Shown piece by piece: positions 9,402 to 20,454 of a stretch of DNA of 64,000 bases; position 1 is the first letter of the stretch; each line of letters opens with the position of its first letter. The position numbers and the translations under genes are program-made. The DNA comes from Doryteuthis pealeii (lineage: Eukaryota > Mollusca > Cephalopoda > Myopsida > Loliginidae). Below the pieces are notes generated by a model that was given only the letters and a program-made list of their open reading frames with translations, searched no databases and was not told the DNA's origin. The stretch lies in NCBI GenBank assembly GCA_023376005.1, contig CM042145.1:13367073-13431072 (forward strand), read 5' to 3'.

Positions 9402-10882
9402 AAAAAAAAGAGAGATCATCAAATTGGAACAAAGGTAAAAGCTATATATCTATCTTATATATTATTTGTTTGTAAAAGCTAAACACTAAAATTTGTTTTG
9501 TAAAAGCTAAACACTAAAATTTGTTTGTAAAAGCTAAACACGTAAAATTTGTTTTGTAAAAAGCCTAAACTGAAATGGTAGAAATATAAACTTCTTATTT
9601 CCCTTTGATTTAGTTCTTATTCTTTAAGAACAGCAGTTCCGCAATTTTTCTTGGGGCCCAGGGCAAATTTAGAAGCAACAGAATTATTTTGATGTACTTT
9701 GTACATAAATTCAAAAGAATATTTAAAAAAAAAAAGAAGGTATTTGCTTATAAAAAATGATTTAAGCTGCAAATATATTAATAAATTATTTTATAATTCA
9801 GTAATTTAAGGATAGTTACCGAAAGAGAAACATAGCTTTGTGTTTCTTAGCAACATTTACAAGTGTTTCGTTAGTTTTTATTTTGGCATTTAATGTTAGT
9901 TAAGAAAAGAAAATCCTATTCATATAAACTTAGCCAATGAATATGTCACCCCCTTCGGGCGTAAGTATATGGGTTTAATATAATAAAAATATATTGAATT
10001 AGAAAAACTAACAAAATTAGGAATAAGAACGCATAAAGATTACACTTATTTATTATATTTTATGGTTTTAGATAAAAATCATTCTAGGATTGATTTGTAT
10101 AACGTTGGAGAATAAACAATAATATTAGAGTATTCCATTAAATCCGTGTTTTGTAAGAAACGAGTAATGGCAAATTATCGCACAACCATATTTAGTAAAA
10201 CTTATTTCCTTGGTGAATATAAGAACATTTGCAGATTAAATGCATTTAATAACATAGGAGGCTGTTTTGAGGCCCAATGCTACCTAAGATTTTCATAGAG
10301 ACATTTTAATAAATAAGATTTGTTCTATGTATTACATGAATTTTGCGATAAATCAAATAATCATTTGGATAAGTAATTTACGAATTCTGAGGGTATTATG
10401 AGTGAAGCGGACATATTTCCCGCTTACAGACAAACACCGAATTTCCATATAATAAGATATGAATGGAAAATTAGATCAAAATAGTTAACCTTTTTTTTTT
10501 TTTTAACTACTGGAATGTTCTATTTCTAATAATAGAATTTCTAAGAAATAAGTGGTCTTTCTTTTGGTCTTGTAACTAGTGAGGCCAAGATTAATTAATA
10601 TTTAAAATATCCTGGTGCTCTTCAATATGTGTTATGATCCTACTATTCATCGGCATTGATCTACTAAGGAAATAAGAAGACAGGGTTAGAGTAAGGATTT
10701 AGGGTTAGTTTAATGGGAAAATAATGGGTTAGTTTAAATGGTAGATCACATATTGGAATGTAAACAACTCGGTAAATCACTTATTGGAAGAAGCCCCATT
10801 TTTTTATTTTTTTAATAGTAAGCAAACAAAAGAAATTTGCATTTTTGATAACTTTTTTCAATTTTTTTGTTCTCTTCTCCAG

Positions 10883-10927
10883 AAAGCTCAGCCCTGGAAT
10901 GGAAATTCATAATTTTCCTGATAATTA
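10883..10927 (+). pseudogene. Duplicate of the AP3B appendage microexon, frame broken
   Basis: It corresponds to 6530-6572 but is 45 bp instead of 43. There is an extra C in GCCCTGG and an extra A in GATAATTA. Read in the exon's frame it gives KAQPWNGNS and then a stop. The splice sites are preserved. It is most likely a sequencing-error copy and not an alternative exon. Confidence 0.8.
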
Positions 10928-12574
10928 GTAAGTTAATTTTTGATTTTTGTGTATTTTTTATACTTATTATACCAGATGGTGCTGAAAAGTTCTTGACCAA
11001 GATAAAAAAAAGATTTTTTTTTTTCTTTAATTTGTGGAAAAGGAACTTTAAAATAAACAAATCTTATACATTAAATACTCATGTTCCTTATCGTACAACC
11101 TTTAATCATTTGCAACACCCCTGGTTCGTCCAGAAGGAATGGTTAAATCCTGATTATCTGGTGTTTGCTTTATCACCGAATTTTATTTCTTATCAGTGTT
11201 GTCACCTCAGCTAAGATAGTGGACTATTCCTGTTTTATTATAAAGAAAGAAAAGGAAGAAAAGGATATACTGCACAGAAAAAATATAATAAGAAAGAGAG
11301 TAGAGAAAAAGCTGGTGAGCGCGTGGAAGCCGATACAGCTAAATGTTTCAATCGAACATAAATGAAAAAAAAAGTGAAAAGAGTTATATCAATATTAATT
11401 ATACTTTTTAACATATTGAACTAACTTGCAATAGCCTTAAGTAAACTTATCGTGGTTGTTGGCACCTTTTCGTCCACTAAAAGGACGATGGCGTAGTGTC
11501 CAAAAAAAAAAAAAAAAAAAACTATCTGGCATCTGCGCAAGTGACTGCAGCCAAATTCTTCGAGTGACAAGTCTTTGGTGCACTGAATGCACACAAATTG
11601 TGATGCTTTGGGGCTGCTGTCCTTTTTCTGGCTCTCTTTGCTGTCAAGGCTACTCTCTTCTCCGCCTCACCCTCTCTGTGCTTTGCTTAACTTAACGTTA
11701 AGGCGCCAGGCCGCTCTTTTTTTTGCATCTACCTACCCACATCTTAATAAACTTACTAACATTGGAATAATTATGATTATCATACTGTGGTATATCCATA
11801 GGTCTTGATAGTATGTATAATTTTCCAAGGAACTTGGTTGGACCAAGAACTTTTCAGTACCTACCTTGTATTTTATTTTCCATGATTATCCTAAGTCGCT
11901 TATAATTTTCCTACCACAAAGTTTGCTTTTTTTCCCTTCTCAGTTACTGCAAGAATTTCTTAAAGTCTCTAAGACATGAGTAGTAGGGTAGGTCAATTTT
12001 TCACTTTTTAAAATATCAAATTGTCCATCTATGCAAAAGTTGTTTGTTAGTATACTGAATACTGATACCAAAAATTAGATCTTTTACTTGCACCATTGTT
12101 TGAGGAAATAGCATCAAAGATCGTCTACTAAAATGCACTAAAAATCCTCATTTTTGCAAAATGTAGCCTTTAGAAAACGAGGATTCTTAATGTATTTTAG
12201 TAGACAATCTTTGATACTATTTCCTCAAACAATGGTGCAAGTAAAAGATCTAATTTTTGGTACCAGTATTCAGTATACTAACAAACAACTTTCGCATAGA
12301 TGGACAATTTGATATTTTAAATGAGTGAAAAATCAACCTACCCTAATGAGTAGTAATGGGCTTCATCCTGTTATGCTGGCTTGGCAGGGGGTTTGAATTT
12401 AAGGTGGTCCTGCTAGACCAATTTGCCCTAAAATATATTCAATGTTTACAGAAATAATGGGTTCCCATTATTTGTAGCCCTGACTTTCAAAACACTTCTT
12501 TTTTCAAGAACATCAATTAAATTGCCTTCTTTAATCTCTTTGTTCCACTGATGAAATTTGTTTTTTTATTTCAG

Positions 12575-12756
12575 GTGTCCTGGCTGTTGGTGCCACTACT
12601 TCCGTTTTGATGGCCATCAACTTTAATGACACAACCCAACCTGCCCAGTTTGAACTTTGTGCTGGAGACTTAAAGTTCAATGTGAAAATCTCTGCACCTG
12701 TTGGTGAACTGCTGCAGCCTTACACTCTCAATGAAAGTGAATTTAAGTTACAAAAA
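12575..12756 (+). pseudogene. Duplicate of AP3B appendage exon 3, one base short
   Basis: It is nearly identical to 8186-8368, with the same acceptor and peptide. The A-run before the donor has five As instead of six (CAAAAA|GTAAGC). The exon therefore ends in phase 0, which would shift the terminal exon out of frame. A gene model that includes both copies, or only this one, would give a wrong protein. Confidence 0.8.
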
Positions 12757-13366
12757 GTAAGCGATTTGATATTTTCAGTTTTCTAAAATAAAAAACTAGT
12801 AATAGTTTTCACAAAAACACCCATCTAATTTCCACCCTGTTTTGTGGAGCTTAGAATACACTGTATCTAATGCAAAAGGGTAAGAGACCCCCCCCCCCAA
12901 AAAAAAAGGAATGGGTGGTAACTGGGTATGACAATAACTGCATCTGGTGGGTGAGCCTCCAGTTCTGGAAAGTGTTTGAGTCCCCTCATTTCTATTACTC
13001 CCCAGATCACTCTATGGGTAAAATAGATCTGTTTGCAAATTATTTGTATTAGATAATACTTGATATCAAAATGTGCCAAAAAAAAACCCTCTTAAATTCC
13101 ACAAAAAATTCAAATGCACACAATTTCACTAATCTCTAGGCATATAATAACCCCAGATAGGTTGATTGATTTCAATGGCATGTCAACTCAACTCTTCTAT
13201 TTATATCTTAGCAGAAGTACTTAGCATTTCCAGAGATTTTTTAAGAAAATATTCTAAAGCATAAAAATTTATTCTATAAGAGTTTTGAAAGATTTTCTTT
13301 TCAAACGTATGTTTTTTTTCAGCACCTGAAATTAAAAATTCAAAATGTCTAACACAATCAAACTTA

Positions 13367-13615
13367 ATGCTGATAGCTTTTTGATTTAATGCATCTGGAA
13401 TGCACATATTTGCTTTGAACGAGTCCGTGGAAAATTTAAAAGCCCGTCTAAGCTCCTAACCTGTAACTATTCCCGTGTATTCATTTCTAAGAAACTTTGA
13501 AATATATTTACAGTTAGCCTTGAAATGGTGAGGGAAGAAATGGGATGCATGATACAATTTTACTGTGTCCTTTTTAGATTTTGTTTGTCAAGGACGCATA
13601 CCTATCAACATCTCT
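13367..13615 (+). mobile_element. MITE-like element, ATGCTGATAG family
   Basis: It starts ATGCTGATAGC and ends ACCTATCAACATCTC. The first 10 bases and the reverse complement of the end match as a short terminal inverted repeat. The inside carries the family marks TGCATC..GAATGCACATATTTG and ATGGTGAGGGAAGAAA. It is about 250 bp long and non-coding. Confidence 0.7.
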
Positions 13616-14017
13616 GATCAAGTATTTGCATTTAAGCAATAGTCTTAATATAATTTTGAATAAAGAAATTTTTAAAAAATAGTGTCCTTCATCTTATCAA
13701 GTATGATGACTATGTTCCTATTAGGTAGAGATATTTCATCTGTTTTATGATATAAAAGGCTAAAAAGTTGATATGTACCTTCAGGTGCTGGGTGGCCTGC
13801 TCCACCCCTAGGCTTCTTATAAAAATTGTTTTCTAGATTGATTTAGTCTTCCACATCTTTATCAATTCATTTTATATTATCTTTCTTCTACTTTACTATG
13901 ACATTACATCTATACAGATTTATCACTCATTTAAAGTGTGTATCTTTAGTTATGCACTGCTAAAGTTGGCTTTTTCGTCCAGTACCCTATAAGATAATTT
14001 CCAAACATATTTTTTTG

Positions 14018-14341
14018 GTAATCTGAACATTAGCTACATAAATGAGAGTAACCTCCCCTTGTTTATTTCACTACACTGTAAATCAATACAACTGCATGTT
14101 TTAACTCGAAAATATCATAAAATGTGTTCTTAATAACAATTAAGTTCATTTCAAATAATGCGCAAGCACAATTTATGATATTTTTATGTTAAAACATGCA
14201 GTTGTATTGATTCAAACAAATTGATATTTTCAGTGTAGATTTACGGTGAAATGAAAATGGCCGACCAAACACATGCTTCCTCAAAGTGAAATAAACGGGG
14301 GGGGGGGGTACTCTCATTTATGTAGCTAATGTTCAGATTAC
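14018..14341. mobile_element. Foldback element, about 325 bp, with arms over 100 bp
   Basis: The left end GTAATCTGAACATTAGCTAC pairs with the right end ...GTAGCTAATGTTCAGATTAC. Inside, AATACAACTGCATGTTTTAA (14093-14104 region) pairs with its inverse at about 14187-14208, and AATATCATAAA pairs with TTTATGATATT. The inverted match runs through most of the element with a loop near 14120-14165. It lies in the last AP3B intron and has no ORF. Confidence 0.75.
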
Positions 14342-14397
14342 GTTTTTTTTAAGTTTTGCAAAAATCTATGTAAAAGTTTGAGATACTTAATATTTGT

Positions 14398-14476
14398 CTT
14401 GGTGGGACTGGAGTTTGAACTTGCTTACTAGAAGTCACAATCCAGCATGCTAACCACTACACTGCAGAAATTCCCC
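14398..14476 (-). mobile_element. tRNA-like SINE head fragment
   Basis: The reverse complement reads GTGTAGTGGTTAGCATGCTG (box A type), then about 30 nt later AAGTTCAAACTCC (box B type). The spacing fits the pol III promoter of a tRNA-derived SINE. No cloverleaf closes, so it is not a functional tRNA. Confidence 0.5.
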
Positions 14477-14646
14477 CTGCAAATATTTAATTAAATCTAT
14501 TGTTACAAAAAAAAAAAAACTGATTTCTTTGAGAACCTGCAATAGTTCACTTTTCTGCAACTGCTTTTCTATGTAGATTGTATTTATTTATTTTATTTTT
14601 TCTGTAGAGATTCTTCTTAGTAAAGGAAATTTTTTTTTTAATGCAG

Positions 14647-14945
14647 GTAAACTGACTGGTATGACTGAGAACAGTGCCAATGTAGACCTGGCCCCGAACC
14701 ATCGAACTGCTGAGTCCCTGTGTATGTGTATTCATCAAGTGGCCAATGTCTTGCAAGTATCCTCAACGGATGAAAACACCTATTTTTTTGCAGGCAAAAC
14801 CCTGGCTACTGAAGTTCTACTTTTAATTACTGTCCAGGCCAACACGGAAGAAGGCACTGCTAAAATAATAGTGAATTGTGAGAAGTTGGTGATTGGTTCA
14901 ATGATGACAAAAGACATTCAACACATTCTCAGCAAGCCAGCATAA
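14647..14945 (+). CDS. AP3B: AP-3 complex subunit beta, terminal coding exon
   Basis: The acceptor is TTTTTTTTAATGCAG. GT completes Ser from the previous exon, then 98 codons run to TAA at 14943-14945. The peptide starts KLTGMTEN, matching the LTGMNET segment of vertebrate AP3B. It ends AKIIVNCEKLVIGSMMTKDI followed by QHILSKPA, matching the family's xLIINTEKxVIGSxLxxxxxxxLSQ ending. The middle includes FFAGKTLATEVLLLITVQAN, corresponding to the FAAKTxxSGxLxLVTV strand. The domain is the C-terminal part of the AP-3 beta appendage, which binds accessory proteins. Use of exon 8186-8368 is needed to keep the frame. Confidence 0.94.
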
Positions 14946-15600
14946 CAACATCTATATTCTTTCACACACACACACACGCGTGTATTCTCTGGGTTAGAGT
15001 ATTAGACTGAAGGCTTTCAGTTCTTTGGTTTTGTTAAAAATCAAAAGAAAAACATTTTCTTTTAAAATAAGCCTTCTCTCTCTATGGTCATGTCTTGTAA
15101 AAACTGCAATGCCCAACTATTCACACATTCAAATTGTTTTTGTATTGTGATTTTATTTTATTTTTGTCATCAAATTTCTTGGTATTGGTAACTAAAGGAA
15201 GAAAAAATTCTCTTCCCCAGAGTATTAAAAAAAAAAAAAAAAATGGCCTTATCTTATGTTGGTTTTATTTTCCCATCTCTACTGCTCTTTCTTTTAGTTT
15301 TCTAGATTTTTCAAAATACAGAAAATGTTTTTCTATCTTTAAATTTTTTTTTTTTCAAATTAATAACTGCCACACTTTAACTGTGAAAACTGAAAAATAT
15401 TGGTCGATTAGAAACTTTATTTATTCCCTTTATATCATAAAGATAAAAGAAGATTAATAATTTTTATTAAGTTAAATTTTAAAAAGGCAGCTAGTGAGAT
15501 GGGCAAATAAAAACAAAAGAAGTATTGAGTTAAAAAAAGAAATGGGGGCATGAATATAATTTAGGAAATCACCAAACTGGCCTTTTGGAACAATAAAGAT
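14946..15600 (+). other. AP3B 3' untranslated region with candidate poly(A) signals
   Basis: After the stop there is a short (CA)n run near 14964, then AT-rich sequence with no ORF of note. AATAAA occurs at 15506-15511 and 15592-15597. Minus-strand AATAAA hexamers (TTTATT on +) at 15417 and 15264 could serve the convergent MZT1 transcript, so the two 3' ends may overlap. Which sites are used cannot be told from sequence. Confidence 0.5.
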
Positions 15601-15939
15601 ATAAGAGCAGGGTTACAATTTTGTTCTTTAAAGCCAGTTCCAGGGAGATCATGTAAGAACCATCAAAGACTCAGTGCCAATTGTATTACAGGCATTTTTT
15701 CCTCTTCATTATGGTAAAAAAAAAAAATAAAGAAAAATGCTTTTCAAAATAAAAACAATGTAATTAAATAAAAAAAAATTACATTTTTCTTTTATACAGA
15801 AATTACATCAGCCAAAACGTATTGTTTTCCTTTTCTTTTAAATTCAGCAGTGCCAATGTTTAAAAAAAAAAGAATCAGCTGTTATTAGAATATTAATCAT
15901 GTCCAACGTGTTGATTTTTATAAAAAAAAAAAAAAAAAC

Positions 15940-16146
15940 TTAGGTTGACTTTGCTCGTTGTTGCCTTGCTCCTCGTAATTCTTTGATAACCACTGCCAAA
16001 GCATCAGGGTTGACTCCAGCCTCACACAATTGGATACATATTGAAAGAGTTTCAGAGTCCAGATCTGTGTTGAGGACATTTGACAGAAGCATAAGGATGT
16101 CCATTGCTTCACGAGAAGCACTAAGACTTTCTTTGTTGGAATCCAT
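15940..16146 (-). CDS. MZT1: Mitotic-spindle organizing protein 1 (MOZART1)
   Basis: This is a 68-residue protein encoded in one exon. The core is [20 protein letters not shown], then [20 protein letters not shown] and IKELRGAR. Known MOZART1 proteins have the same pattern (REx MDxLxxISxxLNTGLDxETLSICxxLCExGxNPEALxxVIKELR) and are 70-85 residues, so length and motif order both fit. The protein is a small helical partner of gamma-tubulin complex proteins and is needed to recruit and activate the gamma-tubulin ring complex at spindle poles. The start ATG at 16144-16146 is supported by an in-frame TAA three codons upstream (CATAATTTAAGAAATGG). The N-terminus before the helix is short ([13 protein letters not shown]). 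Tail-to-tail with AP3B. Confidence 0.95.
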   Translation of the reverse strand: MDSNKESLSASREAMDILMLLSNVLNTDLDSETLSICIQLCEAGVNPDALAVVIKELRGARQQRAKST

Positions 16147-16169
16147 TTCTTAAATTATGGCAAATACCT
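16147..16169 (-). other. MZT1: MZT1 5'UTR end of the coding exon and its splice acceptor
   Basis: On the minus strand a run of 11 Ts, then CTCTTTTAATAG at 16168-16180, forms a strong acceptor. The exon starts with GTATTTGCC and reaches the ATG after 21 bases. The coding exon is therefore the second or later exon, and the 5' end of the transcript lies further right in the window. Confidence 0.75.
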
Positions 16170-16935
16170 ATTAAAAGAGAAAAAAAAAAAAGGTAAAATC
16201 ACATACATACATAAAATTTTCAAACAAGTAGACTTTTATTCAATATTAGATGATCCATATTTAAGGAGTGAAGATGTTCAGTACAAATACAGACCCCCCC
16301 CCCAAAAAAAAAAAATCATTGATTGGAAATAGCTTTATTCTCTAATGTATTGCTCTAATAGAATTTTTTCTGGGTTAAACAAATTAAAATTAAGTTAAAA
16401 CCTTTTCATTATTAACACTTTTCTTTGTTCACAATCATCTAACAGTTTAGTTTTTTTTGTCATTTCTGTCCAAATTGAAAATTCACTATTTTTGATAGTA
16501 AACTGCCAGCAATTCAAACAATATTTTGGAATAAATACTTTTTGACTCACATTTTCATATGGTATGTCTAAACTTCAAGGGTCTCTCTACCACTAAGAAG
16601 TTGTGACTACAGATTTGACACAGTCTTCTTTTATGAGGGTCATATGATAATTCCCATGCTGCTAAGGTAATGGGGGATAATATGAAAGGATTTATTTATT
16701 AATACAGTAATCATCTTTTAATAAAGATTAAATTTGATATTGTTTTAAGAAACAATACTCTCTCTCCAAATTTCAAGAGAGGGGGGGGGGCACAATACTT
16801 GCAAAAGGTCTAAAACATTCGTTTCAGGGATGGAACTAAAAAAAAAAATTAATGGCAGAAGTTCAACTTAATGACTTATTTTTTCCTAATATATATATAT
16901 ATATATATACACATCATATATATATATATATACAC

Positions 16936-17165
16936 AAAAAGTAAAGTCGCAGGGGTGACCTAAAGTCGGTATCAGCGAGGGAGTCTATCCACTTTTCAAT
17001 TGTGCTAGACCAAGGAGATTGTTTTTGCATCTGAGGTGGAGCACCACCCACCATCAGCTCCTTACTTTACCACACAGATCCCTGTGCTACTCATACGCTG
17101 AGTTAGCGAGGGCTGGTATCAAACTAGGAACCTTGTGGTTTCTAGCCGAATGCTTCAGCTAGTAT
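16936..17165 (-). mobile_element. SINE family B, tail at a (TA)n microsatellite
   Basis: On + it reads AGTAAAGTCG...TAAAGTCGGTATCAGCGAGG, then GTGCTAGACCAAGGAGATTG, and ends in GGTATCAAACTAGGAACCTT. It shares these blocks with 21684-21922, where the tRNA-like head is best preserved. The 3' end abuts the (TA)n at 16890-16933. Confidence 0.65.
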
Positions 17166-17934
17166 AAACAAATTGTTTAGATAGAAAAAAAAGTATAACA
17201 TTTTAAACACTAGATAAAATGAAACAGGGCCATGGAATCGAACACAAAACCTTTGACTCCACTTTCTCTTATGAAATTAATCTATTATTAATGTATTTAT
17301 AACTTTACAAACTAAACTAGGTCCATATAAAGATTTTCCAGTGACCCATTAGCAATACCATTGCTATACAGAGATCATTGGACAATGAAGTAGATAGAAA
17401 ATAAATTTGAAATAATTTCTATCTCCTTGAGCAAATTCAATTGTCAAACAGTCACAAGCGCAGAATGTCACAGATTGGTGGGCTTGTCATAAAAGTTCAG
17501 ATAATGCATCAAATCTATCGGCATTGGTTCGAGAAAAAAATGTCAAATGCCAATCAGAAAGCACTTTGACTTTTACTTTGTGCACTAAACCCAGGTTTCA
17601 AAAATAATCTTCATTAACAAGTCAGTCTCTCTCTCTCTCTCTCTCTCTAAATGATTATCATATCCTGCTTAAAATTACAATACAATCTAATTCAAACTAG
17701 CAAGGTTACCTGGTGTTGGCCGGGTTGAAAAGCTTTAGAGAGATAATCATTAATTTGTGTTAATCCTGTCTGATCCTCATTTAATAGAAACATAAAATAC
17801 ATGTTTATCTTAGTCTTATCTCAGTGCAATACTTTCTTCAGATTTTTTAACCTAAACTTTTCAAGGTGAAGGAGAAATTCTAAAATAGGACATGTAAAAT
17901 AAAATTTTATAAAGGCTGCTTTTATGTATTATTA

Positions 17935-18050
17935 GACTATTGTCCTCATCTTTATTTTTATCTGTACAATGTTTCAGCCGATTACCCTCCATCCCTCTTC
18001 AGGTATTTCTTGTCAGACTCGGAGAACCTTCTTTTTTATAGTCTGAATAA
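17935..18050 (-). mobile_element. SINE family C, 3' part
   Basis: It contains TTAGACTATTGTCCTCATC, a GTACAATGTTTCAGCCGATT block and TCTTCAGGTATTTCTTGTCA. These are the inverse of the tail shared by the copies at 19843-20185 and 29475-29622. Confidence 0.55.
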
Positions 18051-18495
18051 TCTAAAGACAAATTATCAAACCTCATCAAAAAAAAAAAAATTCAGAGAAA
18101 GAGAGCAGCCACGAGGCTTCATGTTGAGCTGAATAGTTATTGTAGCAATACACGTTGATGTCAGTTTTAGCACTAGAGGGTTGATGAGTCCTGGGTGATT
18201 CTGACAAGACAAAGAAACTGAATCTACACAAAAGAAACTCAGCAATTTTAGTCTGACAGACACCAGGTTTCCTGCTTTAGACAATTCACCCCCCCTTCTC
18301 TCTATCCTAAATCTGTAACACTAAACAGTGTTAATGGTAAGACTAAAAACTGTGCTTGCTATATTTTGTCATTGGTAGCCTTTTTCTTACAACAGGTATT
18401 TTCTGTGTTCAGCCACAACCAATCATCTAAAAATCTGCAGATATCTCCTTTAGGAAATCATAATGATCTGGACAAGCGTAAACTCACCCTAGACT

Positions 18496-18778
18496 ATTGT
18501 TGGCATCCTTCGTGGAAGCGCATGGTGTAATGGTTAAAGTCATAGGAAATGGATTCGTCGCCCAGAGTTCAAATCCTGGATGTGGTAATTGCATTTCACT
18601 TAGCGCCAATACTCTTGGGAAAGGTATGAATTCTACTCTCCCTCCAGCTATGGGTAAAAGTAGGGCAGACTGGGCTCTTTAAACCTTGGTTAGGCAACCG
18701 GTCTAGAAGGAAAACTCTGAATTCAAACCCGCTTAAGAAATTGACCTTGTGTCACATCCTCCTCGTGTGGAGGGGTTG

Positions 18779-18827
<49 letters not shown>

Positions 18828-18838
18828 GCATCTTCCGT
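18496..18838 (+). mobile_element. SINE family A, full length, with target-site duplication
   Basis: The head GGAAGCGCATGGTGTAATGG (18514-18533) carries a box A-like motif. GAGTTCAAATCCTGG is box B. The body contains CTCCAGCTATGGGTAAAAGT, and the 3' end CACATCCTCCTCGTGTGGAG (18754-18773) is followed by (TG)n/(TA)n. The flanks ATTGTTGGCATCCTTCGT (18496-18513) and ATTGTTGGCATCTTCCGT (18821-18838) are a near-perfect 18-bp target-site duplication. The insertion went into the reversed LINE tail that follows. Confidence 0.8.
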
Positions 18839-19100
18839 TTATGAGACGATGGAGCAGTGTACAATTTTTTTTTTTTTTACTACGTAGCCTGAGTTTATAT
18901 GGAGGATGAGCTGTTGCCCAAGCAGCAAATCCCCCCTCTCCCCACTGTGATCCAAAGGCAAGGTAAGGAACCAATGCAATTTGACAGCAGTAGTGTAGCA
19001 GGAGTTGCTGGATTTCAGCATCACACTACCTTAGGGACTCCAGCTCTTGATTTGTATGACATGACCTGTTGGGTCACCCATTGAGCTTGGATTAGATTGT
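18822..19100 (-). mobile_element. LINE-tail-like repeat (GTTGGCATC...GACGATGG type)
   Basis: It begins TTGTTGGCATCTTCCGTTTA then GAGACGATGGAGCAGTGTAC and a T-run. The end and the GACGATGG..AGTGTMC block match the reversed 3' end of the LINE at 30197-30863. The rest (a block with GGAGTTGCTGGATTTCAGC) does not match that LINE, so it may be a related SINE or LINE. Confidence 0.5.
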
Positions 19101-19347
19101 TGAAAAAAATCACAATGTAATTTATTTTTAATACATTTTAAACTATTTTTGGTCAATTTTGCTCAAATTTATTGTAAACATGGCCGTCAATGCTGTCTAA
19201 GATGACGTAAAATCTGTATTTTACAAAATAAATTTACAACCATTGAAGAAAAAAAATACAAAACTTTTTTTTTTTTTTTTTAAATTTAAACAATCGAAAA
19301 TCTTAAACTTGTTAATAAGTATATTATAATTAAAAAAAAAAAAAAAA

Positions 19348-19555
19348 AGAAGTAAAGTCGTCGGTTGGCTTAAAGTCGGTATCAGCTCTTCACTAGCGCT
19401 AGACCAAGGAGATTGTTTTTGGCATCGAAGGCGCAGTGCCACACCTACCATCAGCTCCTCACTTTACTACACAGACCCTGTGCTACTCATACGCTGAGTT
19501 GGTGAGGGCCAGTATCAAACCCAAACCTTATGGTTCCTAGTCTGATACTCTACCA
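19348..19555 (-). mobile_element. SINE family B
   Basis: It contains TAAAGTCGGTATCAGCTC, CTAGCGCTAGACCAAGGAGA and GTGCTACTCATACGCTGAGT, in the same order as the other family B copies. It begins after a long A-run at 19331-19348. Confidence 0.65.
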
Positions 19556-19760
19556 ACATTTGCACCCTCCGGGTACAAGTATTTAAGTTTTAAGGCAATA
19601 AAATATTAAATTAGAAAGGCTAATTAAACTAAATAAGAATGTAGATAAAAAGATTTGAAACTGAAACTTACTCTTCCATCACTCCCGTATTTCATTGAAA
19701 AGTTTCTGGCAATGATATTTCAATTAAGGTTTTTGCAAAGAATTATTTTAAGAGGTTCAC
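19556..19760 (+). mobile_element. 5' part of the 'ACTAGCAA...CACCC' repeat family
   Basis: It has TTTGCACCCTCCGGGTACAA and then the same GAAAGGCTAATTAAACTAAA block as at 57925. Here the hairpin has one mismatch. The 3' terminus is missing. Confidence 0.55.
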
Positions 19761-19842
19761 AAGACCAAAACCATTTTCAAACAAAATGTTAAAATATAAT
19801 AAATTAGGTTTATAAGTTCCCAAAATTCACACTGAATTGTCC

Positions 19843-20185
19843 AATTGGGCACATAGCCTAGTGGATAAAGGCGTAGGGTTTATAAAGTTGTAAGTGACAG
19901 TTATCTCTAGACTGCAGGTTCAATCCTGGTCAGGGGCAGCAGTAACATAGAATAATAATTAACACAGCTTAACACCTGTACCCCAGTTATGGTTAGCGGA
20001 ATGAAAACAGGATACCCCCGTGGACTAAATAAATGGTTGGGTTCAAAGTATCGTGATGGTTCCCAAATTTGAAAAGAAGGCTCCCGAGTCTGACTTGAAA
20101 TACCAGAGGGTACATCAGCCAAAACGTACAGATAACAATAAAAATGAGGACAATAATCCGAATGAATAATCAAGATGATTTTTTA
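19843..20185 (+). mobile_element. SINE family C, tRNA-Leu-like head
   Basis: The head TAGCCTAGTGGATAAAGGCG (box A) is followed about 50 nt later by GCAGGTTCAATCCTGG (box B), the wide spacing expected with a Leu- or Ser-type variable arm. The 3' half ends with GTACATCAGCCAAAACGTAC then AACAATAAAAATGAGGACAA. Other copies: 20455-20745 (+), 21380-21600 (-). Confidence 0.7.
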
Positions 20186-20324
20186 AAATTATTTATTACA
20201 GAATTGAAATTTGCATGACTAATAATTAAAAAAATATATAATATAGAAAGTACCTCTCCAAAATGCATACACTTTTTAATAAAAACTATATTTATCTCAA
20301 AGTTAATTAAACACTTTTTTGAGA

Positions 20325-20452
20325 TGAGGCTTGATAATTTGTATTAATTGAATTTTGCAGTGTTGTTCACATCATTATTGTTATATACACAATGTTTCGG
20401 CCAATTTTTCAGTCTTCTTCAGGTATTTATTGTCAAACTCATGAACCTTTTG
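20325..20452 (-). mobile_element. SINE family C, 3' end fragment
   Basis: It contains GAGATGAGGCTTGATAATTT and ACAATGTTTCGGCCAATTTT then CTTCTTCAGGTATTTATTGT. It is inverted relative to the next copy, so the pair 20325-20745 is partly palindromic. Confidence 0.55.
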
Positions 20453-20454
20453 TC

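Larger units (their letters stand above)
9416..13590 (+). repeat. Second copy of the 5080-9195 block (probable false duplication)
   Basis: From AAATTGGAACAAAGGTAAAA the sequence repeats the block beginning near 5080 in the same order: 27-bp array, repeat elements, AP3B microexon, TIR element, appendage exon 3, family G repeat, MITE. In the first 2.3 kb the copies differ by very many one-base insertions and deletions. From about 11760 they are almost identical. The indel-dominated differences, the abutting N gap and the frame-broken exons suggest an unpolished read or alternate haplotype placed beside the same locus. Confidence 0.85.

Noticed and set aside
9202..9482. Open frames crossing the N gap on both strands
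   Set aside because: They consist largely of X residues from the 100 Ns and have no independent support.
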